Assembly (NCBI RefSeq): GCF_020520425.1
Contig: NC_079490.1
Coordinates: 5,208,001-5,272,000 of the forward strand
Direction: 5' to 3'
DNA length: 64,000 nucleotides
From: Spinacia oleracea
Taxonomy: Eukaryota > Streptophyta > Magnoliopsida > Caryophyllales > Amaranthaceae
The position numbers and the translations under genes are program-made. Below, piece after piece: positions 12,222 to 23,276 of this stretch. The notes under the pieces are model-generated. The model had not been told where the DNA came from and did not search any database. It saw nothing but the letters and a program-made list of their open reading frames with translations. Every line of letters begins with the position of its first letter. Within the stretch, counting starts at the first letter, position 1.

Positions 12222-13280
12222 ACCTATGGTCTTCTGCTGTGCATCTTTCCTGTCTGTATATTCCAAAGCTCACCAACAACATCAATCATGGTCGGTCTCT
12301 CAGCCCCTTTCTATGCTACACACAACAACGCAAGCTGTGCAACCCGTTGAATCTCATCCCTACTTGCTTGTTCCAAGACCTCATTATCAATCATCCCCAT
12401 CATACAATTCCTTTCCACAGCTGAAACAAACACATCAACTAAGTCGGCCCCACATCTAGCCATCTCAAGTGGCTGCCTTTTAGTTAACAGCTCCAGCACA
12501 AAAACCCCAAAACTATACACATCACACTTATCAGTCACCTCTTGAGTTTCTACATCAGGATCAATATATCCAGGAGTTCCTTCAACTGGAAATCTTTGAG
12601 GAGTTTCCCCTGGAGTAATGGACATTGAATACCCAAAATTCGCTAACTTACCACGCAATGAATCATCAAGTAGTACACTTAATGACCTGACATCCCTATG
12701 CACTACTGGCTTTAACAAGGCATTATGCATATAAGACAGCGCGTAGGCTATATCAGTTGCAACCCTCAAACGATCTCCCCACTTTATACACTTACTAGAT
12801 GCAACATCATCATGTAGACATTGAAAGAGACCTCCAATTGACAAGAATTCATATACTAGTATTGGTATAAATGTTTCGAGGCAACAACCATAGAGTTTTA
12901 CCATATTATCATGATTCATTACCAATGATGTTGAGGCTTCAGTTAAAAAGTGATCAATCAATTCAATATCAGGCTCTGGCTCTAGCTGTCGTGGGGTTTT
13001 GATGGCTACAATGCGGCCTTCAAGAGTTTCTTTATAGATGGTGGTACGCATGCTGCTTCCAACAATGAGACCAGGGTCATAGTTGTCTGTAGCCTTCTCG
13101 ATTTCCCTGCTTGAGAAAATCTTCAGCTGTCCTGCTGCTTTATGTTGGCCTTGACTCAGAGCAATTTGTTTTTCCAGCAAAATTCCTCCATTTTTTTATA
13201 AAATATTCCTCCTTGGATTCAAACTTTGGCCTGTTCTTGTCTTTGATCCTCTTCTTGTACTTAGTTTGAGTTTGACCCAT
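12222..13280 (-). pseudogene. ZED1-related (ZRK-like) pseudokinase, best-preserved copy
   Basis: Receptor-like cytoplasmic pseudokinase of the ZRK (RLCK XII-2-like) type. In Arabidopsis such proteins bind the NLR ZAR1 and report effector activity. A start at 13280 (MGQTQTKYKK, possible N-myristoylation Gly2) leads to EEYFIKK. The frame then slips by one base in an A-run near 13190 and continues with LEKQIALSQ, LKIFSSREIEKATDNYD and the kinase fold. Pseudokinase marks: no glycine-rich loop (VGSSMRTTIYKE), HRD present but followed by VRSLSV in place of K..N, and NFG for DFG (LANFGYS). The VAIK lysine is kept. A stop replaces the Lys after LLCVA at about 12311, and about 30 further residues (KGAERPTM, VVGELW) remain in frame downstream. 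Loss of catalysis is normal for the family. The one-base slip and early stop suggest decay. A WAK-derived kinase is the alternative name. Confidence 0.72.
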
Positions 13281-13399
13281 CTATATCTTGATCACTTTGT
13301 GAGTGCTTCCTTCTTCTGGCCCGAATTTTCACTCCCCTTACGAAAAACAATCAAAACGTATTGCCTGTGAAGTGAAAAGATGGCCTGTAGAAATTGTAA

Positions 13400-13900
13400 A
13401 TTACCGAAAGGTAGATGATTGACATTTGAGCATTAAGTTACCTTTCTAAGATTGAAATGAAATTCAACCCAATTCACATCATCTTTTCTTTGGGACATTT
13501 TCACAAACAGGTTGCAGGCATGATAAAACTATGGAGATTTTGAGATACAAATCTTTCCAATATCTAATTTTTGACGTTTTTTTTCCTTAGTTATTCTTCA
13601 TCATCTTCTAACTCTGCTAGATTTTAACCCAATTTGTTTTGAAGATTGTTTCTTTGTTTTGAGCAAAAACTTTGCGCAGCTTATGACAGTATATTGCAAA
13701 TCAACAGGAAGACATTTGACTGTTAATGAAATTATTCAATAAGAATTTCAATAGAAATGCAGAGAATTGATCTATAATTGAACCATTCTTCAATTCTTGA
13801 ATCACAGCAGAAAGAAGGAGAGAGAGAATTTGGGGAATTTGTTTAATATTATTGGATGAACTAGTGAGCTGAAAGTCTTCAACTAACTTTGACTGATGGA
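13400..13900. other. Duplicated 5' flank of the ZRK-like copies
   Basis: 13420-13600 matches 22540-22745 almost throughout (GGTAGATGATTGACATTTG, TTTTCTTTGGGACATTTTC, GGCATGATAAAACTAT), and 13700-13860 matches 5517-5700. This marks segmental duplication units that include the promoter side of the pseudokinase. No gene of its own. Confidence 0.6.
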
Positions 13901-14079
13901 AGCTTGCTAATTGAGCTGGGCCTTTTGCTGAGGAAGAGTTATTATCATTTGGGCCTCACAATACTTCAACAACCGGTCGTAATCAATTGTCACGTTGATA
14001 GTGTATTTTAAACCGGATGTCAACTTCGGTATATTCCACGCCCGGCGTTGCATCAATTTTACATGTTTGAGACCAAGTA

Positions 14080-14230
14080 CTCCGTGGTATTAGCCTATTA
14101 GGTGTAGTTGATACGTGTTTCAACGTTTTACCTTATGACCTTAAAATTATGGGTTCGATCCCTACTAGTTGTGATTCTTGAAGGTAGGGATAATCATATT
14201 CAATTCCCCCTCCCTCCTTCCATCAATGTC
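14080..14230 (+). mobile_element. Possible tRNA-derived SINE fragment
   Basis: ATGGGTTCGATCCCTAC resembles a Pol III B box about 40 bp after an A-box-like TAGTTGATACGTG. No clear target duplication or tail was found, so the call is tentative. Confidence 0.3.
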
Positions 14231-14329
14231 CCATGTTAACAAGTAAGGAGTAGTATTTGGTGGGGTTCCACCGTTTCATCTTATGTGGTATTTGAGGATG
14301 GGAATTCTCTTATCTCTTATCCCCATACC

Positions 14330-14700
14330 CAAGAGTCTGGCCCGAGTAGCTAGTTGGTTTACCGGTGAAAGGTGTTAATTCAGTAGGGTCATTCTTTTTA
14401 AAAAAAAAACATCTAGAGATTACGAAAAAGAAACATCAATTAGAGAATATGATCATCGAAAATCAAGGTTCATCAAAGTCCCCTAGAGTTTCATGCATCA
14501 AAGACAATGACAAATACTTGATTTTGTGATTGATGTGAATAATTAAGAATGAAGCTAGAGTTCCAGGCTTATTTGTTACTATTACTACTGAGAGTACTAG
14601 TAAGACAGATCTGTCAGAATGTCTTAGGTAGGCAAAGAAAGCGAATTTATTTATCCTAATTAAGAACACTAATTTAATTTATCAAGAGAAACAACCTTTC
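14330..14700. repeat. Segmental duplicate of 20185-20465
   Basis: Both segments share, in order: CTGGCCCGA.TAGCTAGTTG, ACCGG.GA.AGGTG, TTCAGTAG.GTCATTCTT, GAAACATCAATTAGA and TAGAGTTTCATGCATCAAAG. The copy at 20 kb is interrupted after CTTATTTGTTACTCC by a Stowaway-like MITE. Noncoding by reading. Confidence 0.65.
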
Positions 14701-14724
14701 TTGATATATTGCTTTGCCTATTTT

Positions 14725-14890
14725 ATGTCTAACACTAACGTTTTTACCCAAGTGGAGTAGTCTAGTTTTTCAACACATTTTGCTTTCCCTATTTTCAAAC
14801 TGCTTTGACCCTCGTTAATATCTGTTATGGTCAACTTCTTTTCGAAAACAAACTTGGTTCGGACCCATCCAAATCCTGAATTTTCTGCCT
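14725..14890 (-). pseudogene. Remnant of a DUF313-type B3 gene
   Basis: The segment closely matches 16200-16360 of the B3 copy at 15952-18089: AACGTTTTTACCCAAGT, TTTTTCAACACATTTTGCTTT, TTTGACCCTCGTTAATATCTG, and a stretch encoding FxKKxxLTxTDI. It covers only the middle of the B3 domain, with no start or end. Confidence 0.6.
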
Positions 14891-14999
14891 GGCTCTGTCT
14901 GTAATGTTCTTTTTTTCTTAATAACCGCGTAAAATGGCGAATAGGAAAAGCATTAAGGCACGGAAAGAGTCATAGTAGACAAATTGTTGCCTTGACGGT

Positions 15000-15240
15000 T
15001 GTTTTTTTTCTTTTTAATGAGAAACGGTCTCCTCATATAAAATACTAAAATACATTTAATTAATATTGTTTTTTAAAAAAAGAACTTTTAAAAATGTTAC
15101 GGTCAAATAATCGGATGAATAAGATTAATCTAAAAAATTGAAGGGTTGAGATTCAAAGCTTTGTGGCTACATTTTTATTGTAACCATTAAAAAACCTTCC
15201 TAAAATCTAATTTATAAATAAAAACCCATAAAAACACGAC
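15000..15240. mobile_element. Remnant of the TIR element family seen at 16557-17256
   Basis: It shares TTTGTGGCTACATTTTTATTGTAACCATT-like ends and the AATAAGATTAATCT / GGGTTGAGATT motifs with the longer element. Ends and target duplication are not resolvable. The flank TAAAATCTAATTTATAAATA is featureless. Confidence 0.35.
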
Positions 15241-15270
15241 CTATCAACCATTTAAAATAACTCTACCAAT

Positions 15271-15732
15271 TAGGGGTGAAAGTTCGGTTTTCGGTTTGGA
15301 TTTAAGGCCCAAACCAATCAAACCGAACTAATTCGTTTTTCACTTTTTGAAACCGAATCCAAACCAAATAACCTTTTAATCCAAATCAAACCAAACCGGA
15401 TTTTTAATTTTCAATCCAATCCAAACCATAAAACCGAATTTTTATGGGCCTTTATTATACATGTTTGGGCCAATTTTGGGCCTGTTTTTGGGCCTATATT
15501 ATACATGTTTTAGCCAATTTTTGGGCCTTTATTATCCATTTTAGTCAAGTTCGGTTTATTCGGTTTTAGTTCGATTTATTCGGTTTAAGACTTTTCAGTC
15601 CAATCCAAACCATAAAACCAAAAATTTAAAAAACTCAGTCCAAACCAAACCGAATAGAAAAAAAAACCAAACCGAATTACTTATTCGGTTCGGTTCGGTT
15701 TTCGGTTTTTTTCTACCAAACTTTCACTCCTG
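15271..15732. mobile_element. hAT-like noncoding element with CGGTTT subterminal repeats
   Basis: Starts TAGGGGTGAAAGTTCGG and ends with its near inverse (CCAAACTTTCACTCCTG). Subterminal blocks are packed with CGGTTTGG / CCAAACCG words, and the centre repeats TTGGGCCTTTATTATACATG-like units three times. No convincing 8-bp duplication, so the flanks have diverged or the ends are slightly off. Confidence 0.65.
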
Positions 15733-16556
15733 GACACAAGTACAAAGTAAGATGGAGAAAATAGAAGCAAAATTGATATAAAAAACAGTACAGAAAAGTA
15801 TATATTTGATACGAGAGAATTCAGCTAATAAACAAAGAATTTGTTAATTAACAATAATGAAATACATCAACTAATGAAAACAAAAAAGCTAGGTACAAAT
15901 TAAAACCCAGAAAGTATTAAAGAATCCGTGGAAGCAGCAGTAATATGATTACTATGATTGAATTGTATCAGTATGCTTAGTTATTGCAAAACCATATTTC
16001 TGAGCAGCAGCAGAGGAATCAGGATTAACTTGAAATTGGAAGATCCAAACATGAATTATGCCATTAACTTCAAGTTTATTGTTTCTCCAAAAATCATTCC
16101 ATGTACCATTAAGAACATATAATGATTCATCAGGCTTCCACTTGGTAAAGTTAAGTTTCATTACATCAAGATTATCTTTAGGTTGAATTACATCAACAAT
16201 AACGTTTTTACCCAAGTAGTCTAGTTTTTCAACACATTTTGCTTTGCCTATTTTCAAACTGGTTTGACCCTCGTTAATATCTGTCAAAGTCAACTTCTTT
16301 TTGAAAACAAACTTGGGGTCGGACCCACCCAATTGCTGAATTCTCTGCCTGACTCTGTCTGGAAGTTTAGGAGGTTGTTGCACTGGTGGTGGAATGGGTG
16401 GTGGTGGTGGTAGTTGTGGTTGAACGACGACGGCGGCGATGGGTGAACGGCGGCGTTTTCAGTTGGTGGTGGTGCGTGGTTAGCGTATAGGGAAACAACC
16501 CATTCGAACTTCTCCATTATTATCATTATTATTATTATTAAAGCCTATTTCTTTCT

Positions 16557-17256
16557 GGAAGGTTTTTCAATAGCTACATAAAAAGTGTAGCCACTACAAT
16601 TGTTTCAAATCCCAACCCTTCAAATATAAGAATTAATCTTATCCATCTATTCATTTGACCACATAATTATGAAAAAAATTAAATAGATTAAAAAAAATCC
16701 AGAGAAAATGGGTTAACTGCCATCAGAAATAAAACGGGAAGAAAAAAACTTCCCATAAAAATAAAACTGTTTTTTCAATTCATTATTTTGAATCTATCAG
16801 TTCTAGCTATGATCATATATATACCGACTATAAATCCTACATTATAATAATCGAAATCTATCTACGAGTAACGTAGTTTGAATAAAACCCTCTCAAACTT
16901 ACATAGTTGCGTTGCAATTTTTTAACAAGTTGTATAAGTTTTTTCCCTGGTATTCTTTGACGCAACTAGTGTAAGTTTCTAGTAAAAAATTATGGTAAAA
17001 AAAGTATGTGTAGTATAACTCAATGATTTGAAGAACAGTAAAAATGGAGGATGGATTTTGTTTGTTTTTGAAGAAGAAGGGATCACGTAAGCTGAGATAG
17101 AGGAGGGAAAATGAACAAAATTAATTCATTAACATTATTATCATTTAATTTATTTATAAAGAAAGAAATTAATTACAAAAGTCAAGTCAAAATGTAAGGT
17201 CAAGATTAAAAGTTTATAGTGGCTACAAAATTAATGTAGCCATTGTAAAATTGTCC
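16557..17256. mobile_element. TIR DNA element, probably Mutator-like, in B3 copy 1
   Basis: About 700 bp with ends resembling GTAGCCACTA and TAGCTACATAAAAAGTG against inverted AATGGCTACATTAATTTTG. The 9-bp flanks TTTCTTTCT and TTTCTTTAA agree at 7 of 9 positions. The host coding sequence of the N-terminal module resumes on either side. Noncoding. Confidence 0.6.
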
Positions 17257-17375
17257 TTTCTTTAAACTCTCCTAATACATCCGCACAATCTTTCTGACTT
17301 TTCTCATATTCATAAGCCTTTTGGCAAACTAGCGCTAAATAACTCATTCGAACGTCTCCATTATTATTATTAGTA

Positions 17376-17886
17376 CTAGATTAAATCCCGTGCACGCACG
17401 GATATTTGAAAATTATTATTTAATCATCTTTTTTATATGAAATATTTACCCCTTACATCTATTGCGTAATTAATAAATCTCGAAACTACTCATTTTATCA
17501 TTTTATCTTATAATATACATTGCCCGTCCTACTAAGTATTATACAAAGTATATATTTTAAATGTTTAATATGATGATTTGACCAAAATATTTGATATGGT
17601 TAATATGCTAATTTGACCAAAATATATATTGAGTAAAAATATTTTCTGCTATTGATATGAAGATTTGACAAAAATATTACCAAAATTGTCTAATAATGTC
17701 ATATTACATAATCTTATAATTTTTTCCAGATATAAACATTTAAAAAGAAAAAGGAAAGAAAATAAAAAAGAATAAAGTAGATTTTTTTTTTTTTTTTTTT
17801 TTAGGAAATGGTTTTTGGCGGGAAAATTTTACACCAGGAATTGACACGTGTCATTCCTAATGTCTCTTTTAGTATATAGTAATAGA
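17376..17886 (-). mobile_element. Short non-autonomous Helitron in B3 copy 1
   Basis: On the minus strand it begins TCTATTACTATATAC after a host A and ends with a CCGTGCGTGCACGG hairpin-type palindrome, then ATTTAATCTAG before a host T: the A|TC...CTAG|T layout of Helitrons. No target duplication. It sits inside an ATT/TTA microsatellite of the B3 gene, and comparison with 16510-16550 and 31260-31290 shows the uninterrupted host sequence. A run of T's lies near 17780. No Rep/helicase coding. Confidence 0.75.
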
Positions 17887-18089
17887 TTATTATTATTAAA
17901 GCCTATTTCTTTTGACTCTCCTACGACTTCGGCACAATCTTTCTGACTTTCCTCATATTTATAAGCTTTTTCGCAAACTAGTGCTAGACAGTTTAATGCA
18001 GAAAGAGCAGATGTGTCTTCGTTATTTAATTCCTCGAAATCTTCTTTACTAACTATATTCTCGTAACTTCTGTAAACTATGCCATCCAT

Positions 18090-18510
18090 CCTTTTCTATA
18101 ATTATCAAGAAAACTCAACTCAACGGTAAAACTTTTTCAGAACAATGATACCTCAAAACTTGATTATCATGGTTTAATTTATAGTGTCAAGCTAGGTAAA
18201 TATTTATATGTGATAGGTGGCCAGATTTCCTAATCCTAATTTAATTGTAATACTAAGCAGATTTGGGTTCTAATCCATAAGTTGATTAGAGTTTGAATCC
18301 CTGTAAGGTTGTCATTAAAATAATTAGTTTAACCGAAGTTGTGTTTAGTAAACATAACCCTACTCAAATTGTGATACTTGTAACTTCCAAATCAAGTACT
18401 CCACTACTTAATATATTCATCAAAAAGCCTGATTATGTCTATCGGGTCGTGGACTCAATTCTCGTATTTTATTTTATTTTATGAGTTTATCTAACATGAT
18501 TGGTGTTCAC
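18090..18510. other. 5' flank of B3 copy 1; no gene seen
   Basis: 18320-18420 (AACCGAAGTTGTGTTTAGTA, CTTCCAAATCAAGTACTCC) recurs at 22745-22815 and 32545-32640, so it is part of the duplicated B3/pseudokinase unit. No coding frame. Confidence 0.5.
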
Positions 18511-18516
18511 TAACTA

Positions 18517-18857
18517 GGGTGATGATAAAGGTCGCAAGTTGCGACAACATTTAGTTGTCACAATCTTACGTATCGCAGTTTAATTGGTACATATAGGCGC
18601 CACTTAGGCTATGTGTCATCAGAATACTTTTACTATCAATTCAATATTTTTACTATGAAAATATATAAATAAGGTAGACGATATAAATAAGGAAACAAAT
18701 TAGAATATTAAGATTTTTCAACCTTTTTTGAAACATGTATAATATATTATATAAGTTAAATATTTTAGTTTCCAATTTAAATCATGACACGTAAGCATGC
18801 CATGTCATCATTGTGACACGGCTTAAAGGTCGCATGTTGCGACCTTTATCATTTTCG
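18517..18857. mobile_element. Mutator-like MITE with GATAAAGGTCGCA ends
   Basis: 341 bp. Left end GGGTGATGATAAAGGTCGCA, right end the inverse of CGAAAATGATAAAGGTCGCA, flanked by 9-bp sequences CACTAACTA and CACTAATTA (8 of 9 match), the length expected for Mutator-type transposition. Relatives at 48-283 and 53306-53646. Confidence 0.72.
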
Positions 18858-18949
18858 CACTAATTATTATTTCTAGTTCTGTGGACTATAAACATTGCTT
18901 CAATGGGATAATTGCATTGACAAATTATTCCTACGATTGATAAGTAACA

Positions 18950-19020
18950 CTAATCTATTAGCTCAGATAGGGAGAGCATTGTGCAAATGCGCAAAGACGT
19001 GGGTTCGAATTCCATGTAGG
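18950..19020 (+). mobile_element. tRNA-like head of a SINE or tRNA pseudogene
   Basis: TAGCTCAGATAGGGAGAGC (A box) is followed about 30 bp later by GGTTCGAATTCC (B box). No acceptor stem can be formed and the anticodon arm has a poor six-base loop, so this is not a working tRNA gene. An A-rich stretch follows near 19050. No target duplication resolved. Confidence 0.4.
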
Positions 19021-19559
19021 TGAATTTATTTGGTGGGTTGGTTAACATTAAAGGAAAAAAAAAGCGAAAGAGGTTGTTTCTGTTTTCCAATCAAGAAAGG
19101 TAAAAGGAAGAGAGTGCGTTCGTTGAAATAATTAAAGAGGGCGAAAAATATTGCCCTATATTGATGGGAGGGCGATTTAAAGCGATATTTTTCGTCTTCT
19201 TTGATCTTATATGTTGTAGTCGCAGTAAGTATTATAATTACAAAAGGTTTTGCGCGCACAAGGTGTACAATAAATTTATTGTACACCAAGATAACTTTTA
19301 TCCAGTTTTTCGTAACTTTAACATAGTTTAATTAACTTTTATATTATTCTAAAAAAGTTGATAGATAAACCTTTTAAAGGGTTAAATGATTAATTTTATA
19401 CATTATTAGTGACTTTGAACAAATAAAATGAAACTTTTATCACTAAAAAAATACACAACTTTTACATACATAAGGGTAATTTTTAAACATTTTGAGTTAA
19501 CTTTTACTCCGATGTACAATATTTATTGTACACTACTTTTAAATAAAAATTTGTGTTAT

Positions 19560-19800
19560 AATTATATATATAATGACTGAATTGCTTGACAATTATATAT
19601 TGTTGATCTAAGAAACATACTAATTATATAATAAAATCTCAACACAAAACCATAAAATATAAAAATTTCATTAAATCAATGAAAGAAACACAATTAAACA
19701 ACAAAAATCAGTACGGATAGGAGTATATTATTTGACTCGGTGATCGATAAACATTTGAATAAAACGGCTACCTCCCTACATAAAACCTAATCGATCAACA
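19560..19800. repeat. Duplicated 3' flank of B3 genes (copies at 30425-30670, 32740-33280)
   Basis: Shared blocks include GAATTGCT.GACAATTATAT, ATAAAATCT.AACACAAAACC, AAATCAATGAAA and AACAAAAATCAGTACGGA. A shorter piece is at 24530-24610. In the 30-kb unit this lies directly downstream of the B3 gene, so it identifies the position of the B3 3' region in each duplicate. Confidence 0.65.
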
Positions 19801-19810
19801 AAATAATCAT

Positions 19811-20023
19811 TACAAACTTTTATATAAGATAGTCTTACACAAAAGACCACCTTGCGTCATATAAGTTAATCAATAGAAGCAATTAGTTAAGCACTAAAGT
19901 TAATTAGTTAAACAATGAAACTAATTAGTAAAGCACTAGAACTAATTAGTTAAACAATGAAACCAATTAGTTAAGTAATCAAGGTGGTCTTTCCGATAAG
20001 ACAGTCTTGCACAAAAATTACCG
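19811..20023. mobile_element. MITE with an internal ~21-bp minisatellite
   Basis: Ends resemble TATAAGATAGTCTTACACAA and its inverse. Between them lie about six imperfect copies of an AACTAATTAGTTAAACAATG-like unit. The flank equivalent in the 30-kb duplicate lacks the element (AACAAAAAATCATAACTAAA), giving an empty site. The 9-bp flanks AATAATCAT / AAAAGTCAT agree partly. Relative at 32881-33135. Confidence 0.62.
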
Positions 20024-20084
20024 AAAAGTCATAACTAAATCCTACAACAATTTGATTAAAGGCTTTAGACATCGAAAACATAAT

Positions 20085-20185
20085 GATCAATCTTTTTAAC
20101 CATTGGAAACCGTACTTTTCCGACGGAAGTGGAAAGATCCAAACTTGAACGAGATTACCCGGGATAAGAGGCTGGTTATGCCCAT
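20085..20185 (-). pseudogene. Remnant of a B3 gene C-terminus
   Basis: The minus-strand translation NLVQVWIFPLPSEKYGF matches the end of the 30.7-kb B3 gene (NLLHIWIFRLPLEKYGF). The rest of the gene is missing. The remnant is followed by the duplicate segment at 20185-20465. Confidence 0.6.
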
Positions 20186-20465
20186 GAAAAGCCTGGCCCG
20201 ATTAGCTAGTTGATTTACCGGCGAGAGGTGCTGATTCAGTAGAGTCATTCTTCTTACCCAAAAAAACAACTAGAGATTACTAAGAAAGAAACATCAATTA
20301 GACTTTATATTATGTCTGAAAATTCATCAGAGTTTCCTAGAGTTTCATGCATCAAAGACAATGATAAAAACTTCATTTTGTGACAGATGTGAATAATTAG
20401 GAATGAAGCTCATGAGCTCTCCGGCCTCTGGACGGGAAAAACCTCAAATATCGACTTATTTGTTA

Positions 20466-20838
20466 CTCCCTCGTTTTTTTTTTTTTTTTTGTTACGTTTG
20501 AACTTTTACGCGTTTATTAACGTATAATAAAGATTATTTATTTTATTAAAAAAAACCCAAAAAAAAAACCCAAAAAAAATCTCAATCCACTAATCACTAC
20601 AACAACCAATAAAATTGTTTTATTTGTCAAAATTAACCAATAAAGGAAAAACATAAAGATTGCTAACTTAACATATTTGGGAAATTGTAAAAAATTTAAT
20701 GAGTTGAAAAAATTGGACCAATTAAAATTAAAAGTTGGCACAAAAAATGATAGTATAATAAGTTTATAAAAGAAAGACAACAAACATCGTGAAACACCCT
20801 AAAAGGAATACGTAACAAACAAAAAGAAACGGAGGGAG
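20466..20838. mobile_element. Stowaway-like MITE
   Basis: Starts CTCCCTCGTTTTT and ends AAACGGAGGGAG with TA on both sides. 373 bp, AT-rich and noncoding. It interrupts a segment whose uninterrupted copy is at 14460-14600. Confidence 0.75.
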
Positions 20839-21229
20839 TACTATCGTGAGTACTCAGAACACAGATCCGTCCCATTTAACAACAAATCCTGTTTGATTCA
20901 CAAATCTAATTTATCAAGAAAAACAACCATTCCTGATATATTGCTCAAAGAAAAGTGAGTTACATCACAACAGAATTATTCTAATACAGTTATTATCAGT
21001 TACCTTCTGTTTCGATATATACAGGATCGATATATCCCTGAGTTCCTTCAACAGGCCATCTTTGGGACTTGTCACCTGGAGTTATAGGAACTGATCGAAC
21101 ACCCAAAGTTTGATAATTTGGCATGAAATGAATTGTCAACAAGTATAATATACGAGTTTATATCCCTGTGCACCACTGGCTTTGACAAGGCATTATGCGT
21201 GTAAGCTAATGCGTAGGCTGTGTCAGCTG

Positions 21230-21616
21230 TAGACCTGGTTATAGGGCGGGTCGGGTCAGGGTCGGTGCGAGTCAAAAGCAGGTCGGGTAATGAAAGGGTC
21301 ATTTTTAGCGTGTTGTTAGTGGGCGGAATAATAAACGAGCAATGAAAAATGAAAAACAAAAGAGTCGTGTGCAAGTACAAGTGAATACGAAGCTATACAC
21401 ATAAATTTTTGTATCATTACTATTTTAGTTTTCAAAATTATTGCGGTATAAGTTTGGCCCTATAATGACCATGTCCAATAAGAGCTCTACCCAATAAAAG
21501 CCCTATTAACTTGACCCTAACCTTGTATCCATTGGATTACCTTGTCCAATTTATTGGGCATTATTAACTTGACCTTAACCCTGTATTCAGACTACCTTGT
21601 CCAAGAACCAGGTCTA
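21230..21616. mobile_element. hAT-type MITE (TAGACCTGGTTAT family)
   Basis: 387 bp beginning TAGACCTGGTTATAGGGCGG and ending AAGAACCAGGTCTA. Flanks GTCAGCTG / GTCAGCTA agree at 7 of 8. Same family and orientation as 743-1133, with shared inner words AATGAAAAATGAAAAACAAA and GAAGCTATACAC. Confidence 0.88.
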
Positions 21617-21728
21617 GTCAGCTACAACCTTCATACGATCAACCCGCTTTATACTCTTGGTTGATGAAACATCACCATGTAAATGTTCAAACAAGCTTCC
21701 ATTTGGCAAGAATTCATACACATACAAG

Positions 21729-22276
21729 TAGACCTGTCAAACGGGTCGGTCGGGTCGGGTTGTAAAAATTTACTTTCGGGTTCGGGTTGAATCGGGTCGG
21801 TCACTTTCGGGTTCGGGTTTACAAATGCTTGTTCAAGACCCAGAACTTTCGGGTTCGGGTCGACCCAACGGGTTGAGAGATTTTAAAACGCGCATTATAT
21901 TTTCATTAATTTAGGTGAAAAATATACAAAATATTGGCACAAGTTAACAAATTTTCCTACGAAAGTTTATATTTTGTCAAATTCAATCATAAAATGGCGT
22001 ATAATTCAAATTAAAATCATATTACACAGAACAATAGTAAAAACAACGTGTCTTTTATGCTTAAATTTTCTCATAATCTCATTTATTACTATAAATACAA
22101 TGATTTTCAATCGGTCGGGTCTAAAACGGGTTCGGTCGGGTTTTGACCCATTCCTTTTCGGGTTGTTCGGGTTCGGATAAAATCGGGTTGCGGGTCACAA
22201 AATCTTGTTCAGGACCCAGTATTTTCGGGTCGGGTTCGGGTCGATTTTCGGGTCGGGTCGATTTTTGACAGCTCTA
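21729..22276. mobile_element. hAT-type MITE with TAGACCTGTCAAA / TAGAGCTGTCAAA ends
   Basis: 548 bp with perfect 8-bp duplications CATACAAG on both sides. Subterminal blocks repeat TTCGGGTTCGGGTCG. It interrupts the pseudokinase between FxPILVY and VYEFLPNG. Noncoding. Confidence 0.92.
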
Positions 22277-22816
22277 CATACAAGTATTGGTATAAATGTC
22301 TCAAGGCAACAACCATAGAGTTTAGCCATATTCTTGTGATTCATCACCAAAGCCGTTGCAGCTTCAGTTGAGTAGCGATCAACCAGTTTCTGGGGAGGCT
22401 TTGATGAAAACATGACGATCTTCAATGGTTCCTTCATAGACATTTCTACAACTGCTACTGCAAACAAGAAGATTAGGGTCAAAGTTATGAATCAACTGTA
22501 AGGAAAATCTGTTTAGGACATTGTAAGTTATTAAATACTAAAAGGTAGATGATTGACATTTGGGCATTGAGTTACCTTTTTAAGATTGAAATTCAACCCC
22601 AATTTGCATCATCTTTTCTTTGGGACATTTTCACAAACAGGTTACAGGCATGATAAAACTATTGAGACACAAATCATCCCAATATCTAATTTTGACAAAA
22701 AAATTCCCTTAGTTCTTCATCATCTTCTTCTTCCTCCCTTAGTAAACATAACTCTACTCAAATTGTGATACTCGGTAAGTCGGTAACTTCCAAATCAAGT
22801 ACTCCGCTACTTAATA

Positions 22817-23071
22817 CTTCACCTGTTCTTTTTTAAATGACACAATTATTTAGGCAAGTTTGCCAATGCATGATTTCAAACGTTAATATCTTCCATTGTA
22901 AATGAAAAAATGATAAGAAGTTGATATTTAAATATATTTATTGAGACGAATCTAATAAGACCCCACACGACTATATTTTTTCTTAAGTATAAATCACAAA
23001 AGGAACTTAAAGGAGCTTGTGTGAATAGTGTCAAAAACCCAATTGTGTCATATAAATAAGAACGGAGAAAG
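22817..23071. mobile_element. Stowaway-like MITE (family also at 33856-34112 and 45115-45293)
   Basis: 255 bp between TA dinucleotides. It starts CTTCACCTGTTCTTTTTTAAATGACA and ends with the near inverse TGTCATATAAATAAGAACGG; the middle has AAAGTTGATATTTAAA-like and GACCCCACACGACTATATT motifs shared by all three copies. Confidence 0.72.
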
Positions 23072-23276
23072 TATATCCTTAAAATCATTACACTCTAGCT
23101 TTAAAATTTACTTTGATTTTGTAACTTTTTTCAACAATAGTGAGGTTTGTGACGTTTGTCTACAAACCTCAAAATTTCAACACAAACCTATTGACAAACC
23201 TTTTATTGCTATTGCCCTTAGTAATCGACAATAGTCATCAAATCGTTTCTCGTGAAAATTTTCATGACATGAATAA

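Larger units (their letters stand above)
15952..18089 (-). pseudogene. DUF313-type B3 domain protein, copy 1, split by two insertions
   Basis: Plant nuclear DNA-binding protein of the B3/DUF313 group. The 3' part (15952-16440) encodes a proline-rich linker, RQRIQQLGGSDPKFVFKKK, LNFTKWKPDESLYVLNGTW, then LEVNGIIHVWIFQF, a good B3 end. Upstream, the acidic N-terminal module (EDFEELNNEDTSALSALN, LALVCEKAYKYE) lies at 17887-18089. A second module copy is broken between 17257-17345 and 16500-16556, with a Helitron (17376-17886) and a TIR element (16557-17256) inserted. The region equivalent to the DLNxxP motif of copy 2 has been partly lost, and a CGA-to-TGA change puts a stop upstream of the proline stretch. 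A shortened B3-only protein from a later start cannot be excluded, but as a full gene it is dead. Confidence 0.7.
21011..22495 (-). pseudogene. ZRK-like pseudokinase copy IV, broken by two hAT elements
   Basis: Minus-strand pieces in order: EGTIEDRHVFIKASP-like N-lobe, STEAATALVMNHKNM and LYGCCLETFIPILVY (22283-22480), then VYEFLPNGSLFEHLHGDV and SIKRVDRMKV (21617-21728), then [23 protein letters not shown] followed by INSYIILVD, and [15 protein letters not shown] and VEGTQGYIDP (21011-21229). NFG replaces DFG as in the 12-kb copy. Two hAT elements (21230-21616 and 21729-22276) split it, and the C-lobe after GYIDP is absent. The flank at 22540-22745 matches that of the 12-kb copy. Confidence 0.68.

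Noticed and set aside
18950-19020. Possible tRNA gene
   Set aside because: A and B boxes are present, but acceptor and anticodon stems do not form properly; better read as a SINE head or pseudogene.
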